Part shown: positions 27,661 through 35,327 of the stretch, one piece after another
Numbering within the stretch: position 1 is the stretch's first letter
Layout of the letters: each line of letters starts with the position of its first letter
Assembly: GCA_014896355.1 (NCBI GenBank)
Contig: JADBKO010000022.1
Span: forward strand, 1-35,327
Reading direction: 5' to 3'
Length of the DNA: 35,327 nt
Source of the DNA: Bacillota bacterium
GTDB taxonomy: Bacteria > Bacillota > UBA5301 > Bu52
Notes under the pieces: model-generated
Told to the model about the DNA's origin: nothing
The model's database searches: none
Seen by the model: only the letters and a program-made list of their open reading frames with translations
Translations under genes and position numbers: made by a program

Positions 27661-28796
27661 AACTTTTCGCGCGCCACCTTCAGAATGAGGCCAGCGGCCC
27701 GTTCCACCGCTCCTTCACCCTGCAGGCGGGATACCGTCTCCAGGAGAGCCGCCCGCATCTGCGCGCGCCGGCTCTGATCCTGCCAGAGCGCCAGGGCCTG
27801 GGCGGCAATACGCTGCGGCGTGCAGGCATCCTGCAGCAGCTCCGGCACGATCTGCCGGCCGGCCGCGATGTTCGGCAGGCCCACATAAGGGAGATGCAGC
27901 AGCAGGCGGCTCAACCAGTACGTGGAAAGGGAGGTCCGGTAGACGATGAGCATGGGGACACCCAAGCAGGCTGCCTCCAGGGTGGCGGTGCCGGAACAGA
28001 TCAGCCCTAGATCCGCAGCGGCCAACAACTCGTAGGTGGCATCCTCCACGATCCGCACAGGCACCTGGGGGTATCGGGCCAGGTGCTCCTCCACCCGGTC
28101 CCGGGGGATGGTGACGGCCAGTGGCAGCCCCCACTGCAGGCCGGGGATGGCGGAGCCCAGCCCGGCGGCGGCGGCCAGCAGAGGCGGCAGAAGAAGGCGG
28201 ATCTCTTGCTGGCGGCTGCCGGGCATCAGCACGAAAAGGGGCGCGTCCTCCCGGAAACCCAGCCTTCGCCGGGCTTCGGCGCCGCTCCAGCGCGGCTTGA
28301 CCATCGCCGGCAGAGGATGACCCACGAATTCCACCTTGGCCCCCGCTTGACGATAGAATTCCGCCTCGAAGGGAAACACCGCCGCCACCCAGGCGCCCAT
28401 GGCTGCCACCCGGGCGGCGCGGCCGGCACCCCAGGCCCAGGCGCCCGGGCTGAAGTAAAAGACAACGGGGATGCCCTGTTTGCGCACCAGCTCCGCCAAA
28501 GGCAGGTTGAACCCGGGGTAGTCGATGACCACTAAGGCATCGGGCCGCTGGTGGGCGGCCACTTCCGAGAGGCGGGTGAGCAGCCGGCGCAAGAGCGTGT
28601 AATTGCGCACAACTTCCAAAAAGCCGATGGTGCTTAACTCCGTGGGGTTGAAAAGCAAGCGGACGCCGGCGGCCTTCATCCGGGCGCCGCCCATGCCGAA
28701 GAGGCGGAGACCAGGCTGGAGTCGCCGCAAGGCCTGCGCCAGATGGGCTCCGCTCAAATCGCCGGACGCCTCGCCGGCGGAAAGCATGATCTTCAC
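27657..28796 (-). CDS. lpxB: Lipid-A-disaccharide synthase
   Basis: LpxB joins UDP-2,3-diacylglucosamine and lipid X to form the lipid A disaccharide. The 379-residue protein starts IMLSAGEASGDLSGAHLAQA, with FGMGGARMKAAGVRLLF, LVVIDYPGFNLPLAELVRK, FYFSPGAWAWGAGRAARVA, FVGHPL, LMPGSRQQEI and the donor-site segment CSGTATLEAACLGVPMLIVY, all standard. The start is GTG with GGGGGAGG seven bases upstream, overlapping the lpxI stop by four bases. The open frame continues about 300 codons upstream through lpxI, but that part is not LpxB. Length is typical. Confidence 0.97.
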   Translation of the reverse strand: MKIMLSAGEASGDLSGAHLAQALRRLQPGLRLFGMGGARMKAAGVRLLFNPTELSTIGFLEVVRNYTLLRRLLTRLSEVAAHQRPDALVVIDYPGFNLPLAELVRKQGIPVVFYFSPGAWAWGAGRAARVAAMGAWVAAVFPFEAEFYRQAGAKVEFVGHPLPAMVKPRWSGAEARRRLGFREDAPLFVLMPGSRQQEIRLLLPPLLAAAAGLGSAIPGLQWGLPLAVTIPRDRVEEHLARYPQVPVRIVEDATYELLAAADLGLICSGTATLEAACLGVPMLIVYRTSLSTYWLSRLLLHLPYVGLPNIAAGRQIVPELLQDACTPQRIAAQALALWQDQSRRAQMRAALLETVSRLQGEGAVERAAGLILKVAREKL

Positions 28797-29644
28797 AGCC
28801 CCGCCTCCCCCGCCGTTACGACACCCCCGGATTCCATGCCCTCCACGGCCACCACGGCGATTCCCTGCTGGTCCGCCAGGGCCAGGGCCTCCGCCCGGCC
28901 CAGAAAGAGGGTCCGGCCGGCTTCCATGGCCAGAACCCGGGCGCCGGCCTGCACCATGGAGCGGATGGTCTGGGGTCCCACGGTGGGCATGTCGAAACGC
29001 AAGTCCTGATGCGGCTTGGCCACCTTTGCCACCACGGCGCCGCCGCCGGCCAGGGAGCCTCCCCGCAGAATGCAGGCGTCCGTGCCCTCGATGGCCTCCA
29101 CAGCCATCACCGCCTGGCGGCAGACGACCACCGTTTGCCCGATATCCAGGCCAGCGATCTGGCGGGCGATCCACAGCCCGAAGGCGACGTCTGCCCACTC
29201 GGCGCGGGTGGGCTGCCGGCGGGTGTAGCACCCGCTTTGCGCCAAGAGATCCGGCATGAGCTGCGCCTGTCCCCACACCCGCAGCCCCTGGCTTTCCAGC
29301 CACTGCACCGCTGCCCCCAAAAGGCTGTCGTCTCTGCGGTCCCGCGCTGCAGCCAAAAGCTGCCGCCCCGCGGCATCCATGTCCGCACCCGGCTGATAGA
29401 GCCAAGCTTTCTCCACCTTGCCCAGCATCAGGACATCCCGGACGCCTTCGGCCTGCAGGCTGTCCAACGCCGCCTGCAGCCGGCCGAAAGGCAGGGAATA
29501 GACCCGGTCTGCAACGGCGCTGAAATCGGCGGCCGGCCGCCCCGTGACGGCCACCACCACCACCTGCCACTGCCTGCGGCGCGCCTCCTGGGCTGCCAGC
29601 ACCGGCAGATCTCCGCTGCCTGCCAGAATGCCGAGCCTGTTCAT
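28793..29644 (-). CDS. lpxI: UDP-2,3-diacylglucosamine pyrophosphatase LpxI
   Basis: LpxI hydrolyses UDP-2,3-diacylglucosamine to lipid X, the step done by LpxH in many proteobacteria. The 283-residue protein starts LGILAGSGDLPVLAAQEAR and has LGKVEKAWLYQPGADMD, RDDSLLGAAV and the C-terminal FDMPTVGPQTI segment (Asp218), which holds the catalytic aspartate in characterised LpxI. The ATG overlaps the lpxA stop by four bases. The use of LpxI agrees with a non-proteobacterial diderm. Confidence 0.96.
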   Translation of the reverse strand: MNRLGILAGSGDLPVLAAQEARRRQWQVVVVAVTGRPAADFSAVADRVYSLPFGRLQAALDSLQAEGVRDVLMLGKVEKAWLYQPGADMDAAGRQLLAAARDRRDDSLLGAAVQWLESQGLRVWGQAQLMPDLLAQSGCYTRRQPTRAEWADVAFGLWIARQIAGLDIGQTVVVCRQAVMAVEAIEGTDACILRGGSLAGGGAVVAKVAKPHQDLRFDMPTVGPQTIRSMVQAGARVLAMEAGRTLFLGRAEALALADQQGIAVVAVEGMESGGVVTAGEAGL

Positions 29645-30441
29645 CGGCAGATCCCGCGGTCCGCGCTCCGCAAAAAACGGATGAAATGGTCAATCTCGGG
29701 GCTGGACGCCAGCTCCTGCTCCATCTGCTCGATGGCCTGGGCCACGTTCAGATTGCTGCGATAGAGGATCCGGTAAGCTTTCTTGATTTCGGCCCGGATC
29801 TCCGGTGGGACGTTGTTGCGGCGCAACCCCACCACGTTGATCCCGTAGACATGGGCCGGATTCCCGTCCACCATCACGTAGGGCGGGACATCCTTGACCA
29901 CCATGCTGTGGGCCCCGATCATGGCCATGCGTCCCAGCTTGCAAAACTGGTGCACTCCCACCAGCCCGCCGATGACCACCCGGTCCTCCACCACCACATG
30001 ACCGGCCAGAGCTGCGCTGTTGGCCATGACCACATAGTTGCCCACCTGGCAATCGTGAGCCACATGGGTGTAGGCCATGAACAGGTTGTGGCTGCCGATG
30101 CGGGTTTCCCCGCCGCCGCCCTCTGTTCCCCGGCTGATGGTCACGTACTCCCGGATGATGTTGTAGTCGCCGATGGTCAGATAGCTCTTCTCGCCGCGGA
30201 ATTTCAGGTCCTGCGGCTCCGCCCCGATGCAGGCCCCGGCGTAGATCTTGTTATAGCCGCCGATCTTCGTCCAGCCGTCGATGAGCACGTGAGGCCCGAT
30301 CTCCGTGTGCGGTCCGATCTCCACGTCCGGACCGATGATGGAATACGGCCCCACCACCACATCCGGGGCCAGCCGGGCACCCGGATGGACGATGGCAGTT
30401 TCGTGAATGGTGCGGCTTAGGGGGCGCACATTCTCGTACAC
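29641..30441 (-). CDS. lpxA: UDP-N-acetylglucosamine acyltransferase
   Basis: LpxA catalyses the first acylation of lipid A synthesis, from acyl-ACP to UDP-GlcNAc. The 266-residue protein is built of hexapeptide repeats (VVVGPYSIIGPDVEIGPHTE) forming a left-handed beta helix. The catalytic histidine is His126 in AYTHVAHDCQVGN, and GVHQFCKLGRMAMIGAHS is conserved. The C-terminal helices follow VYGINVVGLRRNNV. The start is GTG with GGGAGG seven bases upstream, about 107 bases after fabZ. Confidence 0.97.
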   Translation of the reverse strand: MYENVRPLSRTIHETAIVHPGARLAPDVVVGPYSIIGPDVEIGPHTEIGPHVLIDGWTKIGGYNKIYAGACIGAEPQDLKFRGEKSYLTIGDYNIIREYVTISRGTEGGGGETRIGSHNLFMAYTHVAHDCQVGNYVVMANSAALAGHVVVEDRVVIGGLVGVHQFCKLGRMAMIGAHSMVVKDVPPYVMVDGNPAHVYGINVVGLRRNNVPPEIRAEIKKAYRILYRSNLNVAQAIEQMEQELASSPEIDHFIRFLRSADRGICR

Positions 30442-30547
30442 ACGCGTTCCTCCCAGGCAGCGGGGATCCTTGCTTCGCCGCCGTTCTCTGACCGCTGTGT
30501 CCAGCGATTGGCCGGCACCACAGCTTGCTGCCGATCGGGCGCCCAGC

Positions 30548-30985
30548 TCAGTTCAGCTTGGAGACATCGGAGAGCACGAAAATCAGCTCGGCCTCGGCAG
30601 CCAGGTCCGATCCCACATACGCCTTCCCGGACAGTTTCGCCGTGCCGGAGCGGGCGTGCTTGACTTCTACTTCGATGCGCAACTGGTCCCCGGGCACCAC
30701 GGTGCGGCGGAAGCGGGCATGGTCCACGCCGGCGAAGAGCGGCAGACGGTCGCGGAAGTCCATGGTGGCCAGCATGGCCAGACCGCCTGCCTGGGCCATG
30801 GCTTCGAGAATCATCACCCCGGGCATCACCGGAGCGCTGGGAAAATGCCCATTGAAATACTCCTCGTTTACCGTGACGTTCTTGATGGCCACCACCCGGG
30901 TTCCTTCCTGCAATTCGACCACGCGGTCGATCATCAGCAGGGGATAACGGTGGGGCAGAATCTCGCGGATCTCCCGTATGTTCAA
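30548..30985 (-). CDS. fabZ: 3-hydroxyacyl-ACP dehydratase FabZ
   Basis: FabZ dehydrates 3-hydroxyacyl-ACP in fatty acid elongation and competes with LpxA for that substrate. The 145-residue hot-dog-fold protein has LPHRYPLLMIDRV, the catalytic His47 in NGHFPSAPVMPGV and Glu61 in MILEAMAQAGG. The start is TTG with GGGGGG seven bases upstream. Its position between lpxC and lpxA is common in diderms and keeps the two fates of hydroxyacyl-ACP under shared control. Confidence 0.97.
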   Translation of the reverse strand: MNIREIREILPHRYPLLMIDRVVELQEGTRVVAIKNVTVNEEYFNGHFPSAPVMPGVMILEAMAQAGGLAMLATMDFRDRLPLFAGVDHARFRRTVVPGDQLRIEVEVKHARSGTAKLSGKAYVGSDLAAEAELIFVLSDVSKLN

Positions 30986-31072
30986 GTTTGATCCCCCCCA
31001 ACTAGAATGGGCGTTCCGGCGGCTGGTCTCTTCCGGCCGACTTTCATCCAGCTGGCGTGGAGTAACCCCATT

Positions 31073-31927
31073 CTACCCGATCGCCGGGCTGTCGTCCACG
31101 CCGGTGCCAGCAGCCGCTATCTTGCGGGCCAGTTCCACATCCAGCGTGTGCCCGGACCGGAGGGCGATGATATGCGCCGCCAGCGGGCCCACCAAAGCCA
31201 AATCCCCCATGACATCGAGGATCTTGTGGCGGACGATCTCATCGGGAAAGCGGCGGGCATTGACGTAGCCGCCGGGCCCTACCACCACCGCCATGTCTTC
31301 GCTGCCCCCGTTGGCCAATCCTTGGCGGCGCAAAGCCTCCAGTTCTTCCAAAAAGGCCACGGTGCGCGCAGGCGCCAGCTCGCGCCGGAAAACCTCCGGC
31401 ACCGGCGTGTACTCCGCGTAAAGATTCCCCACCGCTGGATTGGGGTTCGTGAAAAGGAAGGAGATCTTCAAGACCGGTGCCGGCAAGGCCACGATGTAGG
31501 CCGATCCGTTGCTGGCCCAGACCGGCTGCAAAAGCCGCCGCACGCGGCGGGCAACCCCCTGCCCCTGCAGCCCCGCTTGGTCCAACAGATCCACGAAGGC
31601 CTGGGCACTGCCGTCCCCGGCCGGGATCTCCGGCCCCCACAGCTCCACGCGGACATTGTCTACGCCCAGCCCCGCCAGGGCGGCCAGCAGGTGTTCCACG
31701 GTGCGGACGGTCGTGCTCTCTTCCCACCCCAGCGTAGTGCAACGCATCGTGCTGAGCACGGCCTCAGGCCGGGCCGGAATAGAAGGTCTTCCTGCCAGAT
31801 CCATGCGGTAGAAGGTGATCCCTTCCCCGGGAGAGGCAGGCAAGAGCCGGAGCCTGGCCGGCTGGCCGGTATGCAGGCCCCGGCCTGTATATTCCACCTT
31901 TTGGCGCAACGTGTGCTGCTCTTCCAC
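31073..31927 (-). CDS. lpxC: UDP-3-O-acyl-N-acetylglucosamine deacetylase
   Basis: LpxC is the committed, zinc-dependent step of lipid A synthesis. With the GTG at 31927 (AAGGAG ten bases upstream) the protein has 284 residues and the zinc ligands fall at His79, His234 and Asp238 (TVEHLLAALAGLG, RHKILDVMGDLAL), with Glu78 and His260 (RSGHTLD) as catalytic residues, close to the E. coli numbering. AGDGSAQAFV and NARRFPDEIV are conserved. Upstream codons to 32038 are open but show no similarity. It heads the lpx operon, with an extended -10 promoter about 115 bases upstream and a pair of direct repeats next to it. There is an 87-base gap before fabZ. Confidence 0.96.
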   Translation of the reverse strand: MEEQHTLRQKVEYTGRGLHTGQPARLRLLPASPGEGITFYRMDLAGRPSIPARPEAVLSTMRCTTLGWEESTTVRTVEHLLAALAGLGVDNVRVELWGPEIPAGDGSAQAFVDLLDQAGLQGQGVARRVRRLLQPVWASNGSAYIVALPAPVLKISFLFTNPNPAVGNLYAEYTPVPEVFRRELAPARTVAFLEELEALRRQGLANGGSEDMAVVVGPGGYVNARRFPDEIVRHKILDVMGDLALVGPLAAHIIALRSGHTLDVELARKIAAAGTGVDDSPAIG

Positions 31928-32048
31928 GCGGCAAACGCTCCTTGCAGCCGCACATTCCGGGGATCGTTCCGTGCGTCCCGGGCAATCCTTTCGCCTGCCA
32001 CCCGCCGGTTCCTCTATTCCCGTTCCGCAGGTGCCCACAATCCATCAC

Positions 32049-32057
32049 ATTCTATCA
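32049..32057 (-). promoter_or_regulatory. Candidate extended -10 promoter of the lpxC operon
   Basis: On the minus strand TG-A-TAGAAT (32057-32049) matches an extended -10 with one mismatch in the hexamer. It lies between the ABC ATPase stop and lpxC. Initiation near 32042 would give a leader of about 115 bases. Confidence 0.5.
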
Positions 32058-32073
32058 CACTCTGGCGCCAACT

Positions 32074-32120
32074 GCGGAACCCACCTGCTCCGGCCGGCGC
32101 CTGCCGCGGAACCTACCTGC
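32074..32120. repeat. Tandem 15-bp direct repeat upstream of the lpxC promoter
   Basis: GCGGAACC[C/T]ACCTGC occurs at 32074-32088 and 32106-32120 with one difference, 32 bases apart. The nearer copy falls at the -35 position of the candidate lpxC promoter; the other overlaps the ATPase stop. A rearranged version of the same half-elements (GTTCCGCAGGTG) lies at 32022-32033, within the leader. It looks like a regulator-binding array. Confidence 0.55.
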
Positions 32121-32955
32121 CCACCCCGCCTGCTTCTGCAGGTCCGGCACCGGAGGAAAACAGGCGCAGCCGGGCGATCTCTTCCAGCTGCCCCTGGATC
32201 AGCTCCTGGTAGCGCCGTCCCACCAACGAGCGGGGGCGCAGGAATACCTCCCGGGGCGGCCCGCATTCCACCACGCGCCCGCGGTCCATCAGAAGAACCT
32301 GGTCTGCGGCCCGCAGAGCGAACAGCACCTCGTGGGTGACGATGATCATGGTGGAACGGCTTTGCTGGATGAGCCGCTCCATGACGGAGAGAACTTCCTG
32401 GACCATGATGGGGTCCAGGGAGGCGGTGGGCTCATCCCAGAGCATCAAAGCCGGTTGCCCGGCCAGGGCCCGGGCGATGCCCACCCTCTGCCTCTGGCCG
32501 CCGCTCAGGGACGCCGGGCGCCGGTACGCCATGGCCTCCAGCCCCACCTGCTGCAATGCCTGCAATGCCTCTTCCCGGGCCTGGTTCCGGGGCATCCCCG
32601 CCATCACCAGCCCCAGCATGACGTTTTCCAGCACCGTCAGCCGCTCGATGAGGTTGAAATGCTGAAAGACGAATCCCATCTTCTGGCGCACCTGCAGCAG
32701 CCGGCGGTGGTCCAGCGCGTGCACAGGCTGGCCCAGAAGATAGATCTCACCGGAATCCGGTTCCGTCAGCCGGTTCAGACAGCGGATGGTGGTGGATTTG
32801 CCACAGCCACTGGGCCCCATGATCACCAGCGTCTCCCCGGGCTGCACGGAAAAGCTCACGTCCTCCACGGCCCGGTTGGAGCCGTAGCTCTTGCAAAGGT
32901 GGCGCACCTCCAGCAGGGGCTGGCCTGAGACCTGTTCATCCGGCATGGGCTTCAC
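32113..32955 (-). CDS. ABC transporter ATP-binding protein, polar amino acid (GlnQ/HisP) type
   Basis: This 280-residue cytoplasmic ATPase has Walker A GPSGCGKST, the Q-loop FVFQHFNLIERLTVLENV, signature LSGGQRQRVGIARAL, Walker B LMLWDEPTASLDP and the switch histidine in VTHEVLFA. By sequence type it resembles GlnQ/HisP importers, but no binding protein or ordinary permease is present. Instead its start overlaps, by 11-20 bases depending on which codon is used, the stop of the large coiled-coil protein upstream, implying coupling. The GTG at 32955 or the ATG at 32946 may be used. The Gly-rich C-terminal tail is unremarkable. The real substrate is unknown, and the amino-acid label should not be carried over without proof. 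Confidence 0.9.
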   Translation of the reverse strand: MKPMPDEQVSGQPLLEVRHLCKSYGSNRAVEDVSFSVQPGETLVIMGPSGCGKSTTIRCLNRLTEPDSGEIYLLGQPVHALDHRRLLQVRQKMGFVFQHFNLIERLTVLENVMLGLVMAGMPRNQAREEALQALQQVGLEAMAYRRPASLSGGQRQRVGIARALAGQPALMLWDEPTASLDPIMVQEVLSVMERLIQQSRSTMIIVTHEVLFALRAADQVLLMDRGRVVECGPPREVFLRPRSLVGRRYQELIQGQLEEIARLRLFSSGAGPAEAGGVGR

Positions 32956-35327
32956 CTGCTCCCGCTGCCGGCCGCAAGGCCTGGGGTTTGCGCGCCCTCC
33001 GGCCGGCGAAAATCATGTGGCGGCGGTTCAGCCACTGCAAAAGGCCGGGCCGCCCTTCCGGGATAATGATCTCCGTCAGCACCTGGCAAAAGGAGAGCCC
33101 ATAGGCCTCGCCTGCCTCCATCTCCTCCAGGTGCACCGGGCTGAGACGCTCGCTTCCCCAGGCCGCCATCAGGCCCATCCCTGCACCCAGCAGGACGATG
33201 CGCCCTGGGTCCAGCCAAGGCAGCGCCGCCTGGGTCAGCCGGAATGTTCCGCTGAGAAGCAGGGACCCCACCGTGATTCCATAGATCTTATCGGCCAAAA
33301 TCAGCCACACATTACGCCCCCGCCAGGTGGAGCCGCGTCGCTCCCGGCGGCTCAGGACCCGCATGGCCGCCATCAGGGTGGAATGATCCAGGATCAGCAG
33401 CAAAAGGACCACCGCAATGGCCACGATACCGGCGATGCTGGCCCGGACCTCCTGCAGAATCTGGTAGATCTGCCCGCGGACATCCGGCTGCACGCTGCCG
33501 GCGGGGCTGGCAAACGCTGTCAGGTCCTTGACGCCGGTGACGGCGGCCGCCGCCTGTGCCGCCTGCCCGGGGGACAAGCTGGCGTCGGTGAGCAGCTGCA
33601 GGCGCTGGCCCGGGATCACCTGGCCGCCCAGATAGCGGTCCAGAAGGCGCACGGATCTGCCGATATCCTCGTCCTGCAGGCGGGGGAGCGCCTCCTTCAC
33701 CTTTTCCATCTGGGTGATGATGGCGTCCACGTTGATTTGATTGAGCTTGTCCAGGCGGGCGGCGATGATCTGCACATCCCGCTGCATGGCGGGGGCATCG
33801 ATCTTCTGCAGCACCCCCAGCGCCGCCGACGTGACGGAACCCAGATTCTCAAACAGGCTGTTCACGGCCTGGGAATCGGAGGCCAACGCGTCGAAATGGT
33901 CCAGCTGGTCCGCCATGCTGTCCATCTGGGCCTGCCAGCGCCAAAGCTGGGCAGTGACAGGGTTCAGCTGGGCCACCATCTGGTCCAGGTTTTGAGCCCT
34001 GCCGGCCACATCGGCCTTCTGGCTCAACAGCTGATCATAGACCTGCTTGAGGCGGGCGTATTCCGGCGTGTTGGGAGTGGCCGCCTGCAGCTGGGCCTCC
34101 AGCTGCTTCTGGCGCTGGTCCAGTTCCTGCAGGAGCGGCGCCGCCTGCTGGACGCCCAGGTTGGCCTGCCCGGACTGCTCCACCGCCTGGCGGATGCTGG
34201 CGCTGGCCTGGCGCAGGGAGCTGGCCAGGGAAGCCAGATTGATCTGTTTCAGATCTCCCAGGGGCCCTTGCAGGCTCTGATTCACCTTGGCCAAGACGTC
34301 CCGCACCTTGCCCATATAGGTCAGGGTATCCGCCACCGCAGCCAGGGTGTTGTCCACGTGCACGGCGGTGGCGGAGGCATCCCGGGACAAGGCCGACAGC
34401 TGCCGCAACAGGAGCACGCTTTCGTCGATGGCCAGCATCAGCTGGTAGCGGTCGTTGTAGACCTGCACCATCCCCACCCTGGGCCCTACGCGGTTGTCCC
34501 CGGTGACCTTATAGCCGGTATGGGAGAAGCGGAAGGCCTGGCTGTCCACGAAGGTCCAGCCCGGCAAGGACGTGTCCGGGCGGTTGCCGGGGTTGGCCTC
34601 CGGGACCAGAGGCCGGGCGTCCCCCTGGATGATGAGCCCTTGGGCTTTGCCTGCCTCCACGGAGAGAACCTGGATCAGCAGGTTCCGGCTGTTGATCGGC
34701 GCCCCTTCGACCAGAGGGCCCTTTTGCAGGCCGGGCAGGGCCACCTGGTCTCCCGGTTGCAGCCGGACACCGGGATCCACCTGGATATTGATCTGCGAGG
34801 CGTACGAAATTAAGAACCGTCGCATCTCCATGAGAGTCGTGGTGAGACTGGTCAGATCATCGCCGGATCGGGAGGAGGTCACATCCACCACGGAAGCGCC
34901 CGGATGCTGGCGCTGCAGCGCCGCCGCCACCTGACGGGCCGTCAACATGGCATCCTGAGAAGAGTAGCTCATGGGAAAGCGGACTTCCACCACATGGTAG
35001 CGGGAGAGGATACTCCGGGCCGCCTTCTGCACGGCAGCAGCATCCTGGCTGGAGTGCAGCACCAGCACCAGGCTGTCGCCGTTGGAGAAGGCGAAGCGAA
35101 CGCCGGGGATGCGCTCCAGCTCCGGCTGAAGCGCCGCCTGGGCCCCGCCGGACATTCCGCCCAGCACCAGGCTGGGTTCGATCATCAGCGTGTGGCCCAC
35201 ATACCCGGGAACCCGGGCGAAAATGTCGTCGATGTTACCCAAAACCTCGGGCCGGCGGTAACGGTCCGCCAGGGAAACAAAGAGGTTGGCGCGGCCCGCC
35301 AGATAAGGGCCTGTTTTGACCTGGGAG
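32936..35327 (-). CDS. Large coiled-coil membrane protein with a C-terminal permease-like region, 5' truncated
   Basis: The frame is open to the window edge, so the N-terminus is missing; 796 residues are visible. I do not recognise the family. The first 280 residues look like a non-cytoplasmic alpha/beta domain (an IPGVRFAFSNGDSLVLVLHS segment recalls FtsX/MacB-type domains). Residues about 290-600 are Gln/Leu-rich coiled coil. A strong membrane helix follows (IAGIVAIAVVLLLLILD, near 33385-33440), then two weaker ones (near 33250-33315 and 33150-33200), then EAGEAYGLSFCQVLTEIIIP (near 33050-33115), which resembles the EAA loop through which importer permeases contact their ATPase. The adjoining ATPase gene overlaps its stop. 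This suggests a dedicated ABC complex with a long periplasmic arm. Confidence 0.75.
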   Translation of the reverse strand, partial: SQVKTGPYLAGRANLFVSLADRYRRPEVLGNIDDIFARVPGYVGHTLMIEPSLVLGGMSGGAQAALQPELERIPGVRFAFSNGDSLVLVLHSSQDAAAVQKAARSILSRYHVVEVRFPMSYSSQDAMLTARQVAAALQRQHPGASVVDVTSSRSGDDLTSLTTTLMEMRRFLISYASQINIQVDPGVRLQPGDQVALPGLQKGPLVEGAPINSRNLLIQVLSVEAGKAQGLIIQGDARPLVPEANPGNRPDTSLPGWTFVDSQAFRFSHTGYKVTGDNRVGPRVGMVQVYNDRYQLMLAIDESVLLLRQLSALSRDASATAVHVDNTLAAVADTLTYMGKVRDVLAKVNQSLQGPLGDLKQINLASLASSLRQASASIRQAVEQSGQANLGVQQAAPLLQELDQRQKQLEAQLQAATPNTPEYARLKQVYDQLLSQKADVAGRAQNLDQMVAQLNPVTAQLWRWQAQMDSMADQLDHFDALASDSQAVNSLFENLGSVTSAALGVLQKIDAPAMQRDVQIIAARLDKLNQINVDAIITQMEKVKEALPRLQDEDIGRSVRLLDRYLGGQVIPGQRLQLLTDASLSPGQAAQAAAAVTGVKDLTAFASPAGSVQPDVRGQIYQILQEVRASIAGIVAIAVVLLLLILDHSTLMAAMRVLSRRERRGSTWRGRNVWLILADKIYGITVGSLLLSGTFRLTQAALPWLDPGRIVLLGAGMGLMAAWGSERLSPVHLEEMEAGEAYGLSFCQVLTEIIIPEGRPGLLQWLNRRHMIFAGRRARKPQALRPAAGAGEAHAG

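Noticed and set aside
28797-29693. Upstream extension of the lpxB frame to 678 residues
   Set aside because: The added part overlaps lpxI in another frame, is low-complexity Gly/Arg/Ala and has no LpxB similarity; a GTG with a strong SD lies at 28796.

Overview
The window reads as chromosomal DNA of a high-GC diderm relative of the Firmicutes (Bacillota). Three things point there. Shine-Dalgarno sites are strong, GTG starts are frequent and promoters are sigma-A-like. An outer-membrane protein carries an SLH domain, a long coiled coil and a beta-barrel, the OmpM architecture of Negativicutes, Halanaerobiales and similar lineages. A full lipid A/LPS gene set uses LpxI rather than LpxH. Limnochordia or a similar high-GC diderm clade is my best guess from GC content and gene order; this is inference and no 16S gene is present. 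No tRNA, rRNA, CRISPR array, insertion sequence or phage gene was seen.

Layout, left to right. 128-1060: galU (minus). 1061-1427: a structured intergenic stretch with a near-consensus promoter driving an XRE regulator (1428-1799, plus). 1833-5553 (minus): an lptD-like gene split by a one-base frameshift at a G7 tract, then an ImmA/IrrE metallopeptidase and a polytopic membrane protein. 5749-8158: two exported proteins, one with short repeats and one a predicted outer-membrane barrel. 8215-13387: the F1 part of ATP synthase (atpH-A-G-D-C), ending at a clear terminator but lacking the F0 genes atpB, atpE and atpF. 13483-15880: a YqgF-like nuclease and the OmpM-like porin. 16185-16836: a second small barrel protein with a textbook terminator. 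17252-22077: the LPS transport operon lptC-lptA-lptB-lptF/G followed by a DUF3084 protein. 22155-23113 (plus): a family 2 glycosyltransferase, probably on a leaderless mRNA. 23115-31927 (minus): lpxC-fabZ-lpxA-lpxI-lpxB, an LpxB-like protein, an MsbA-type flippase and an LpxB-related protein, several joined by 4-base stop/start overlaps. 32113-35327: an ABC ATPase and a very large coiled-coil membrane protein truncated by the window edge.

The genes form a coherent cell-envelope island. GalU supplies UDP-glucose. LpxC, FabZ, LpxA, LpxI and LpxB make lipid A precursors, and two further LpxB-like GT-B proteins and a GT2 enzyme may decorate or diversify the product. MsbA flips it across the inner membrane. 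LptB-F/G-C-A-D carries it outward, and the OmpM-like porin and small barrels populate the outer membrane. The least understood parts are the ABC ATPase plus coiled-coil permease-like protein beside lpxC, the XRE/ImmA/membrane-protein group beside lptD, and the frameshifted lptD itself.
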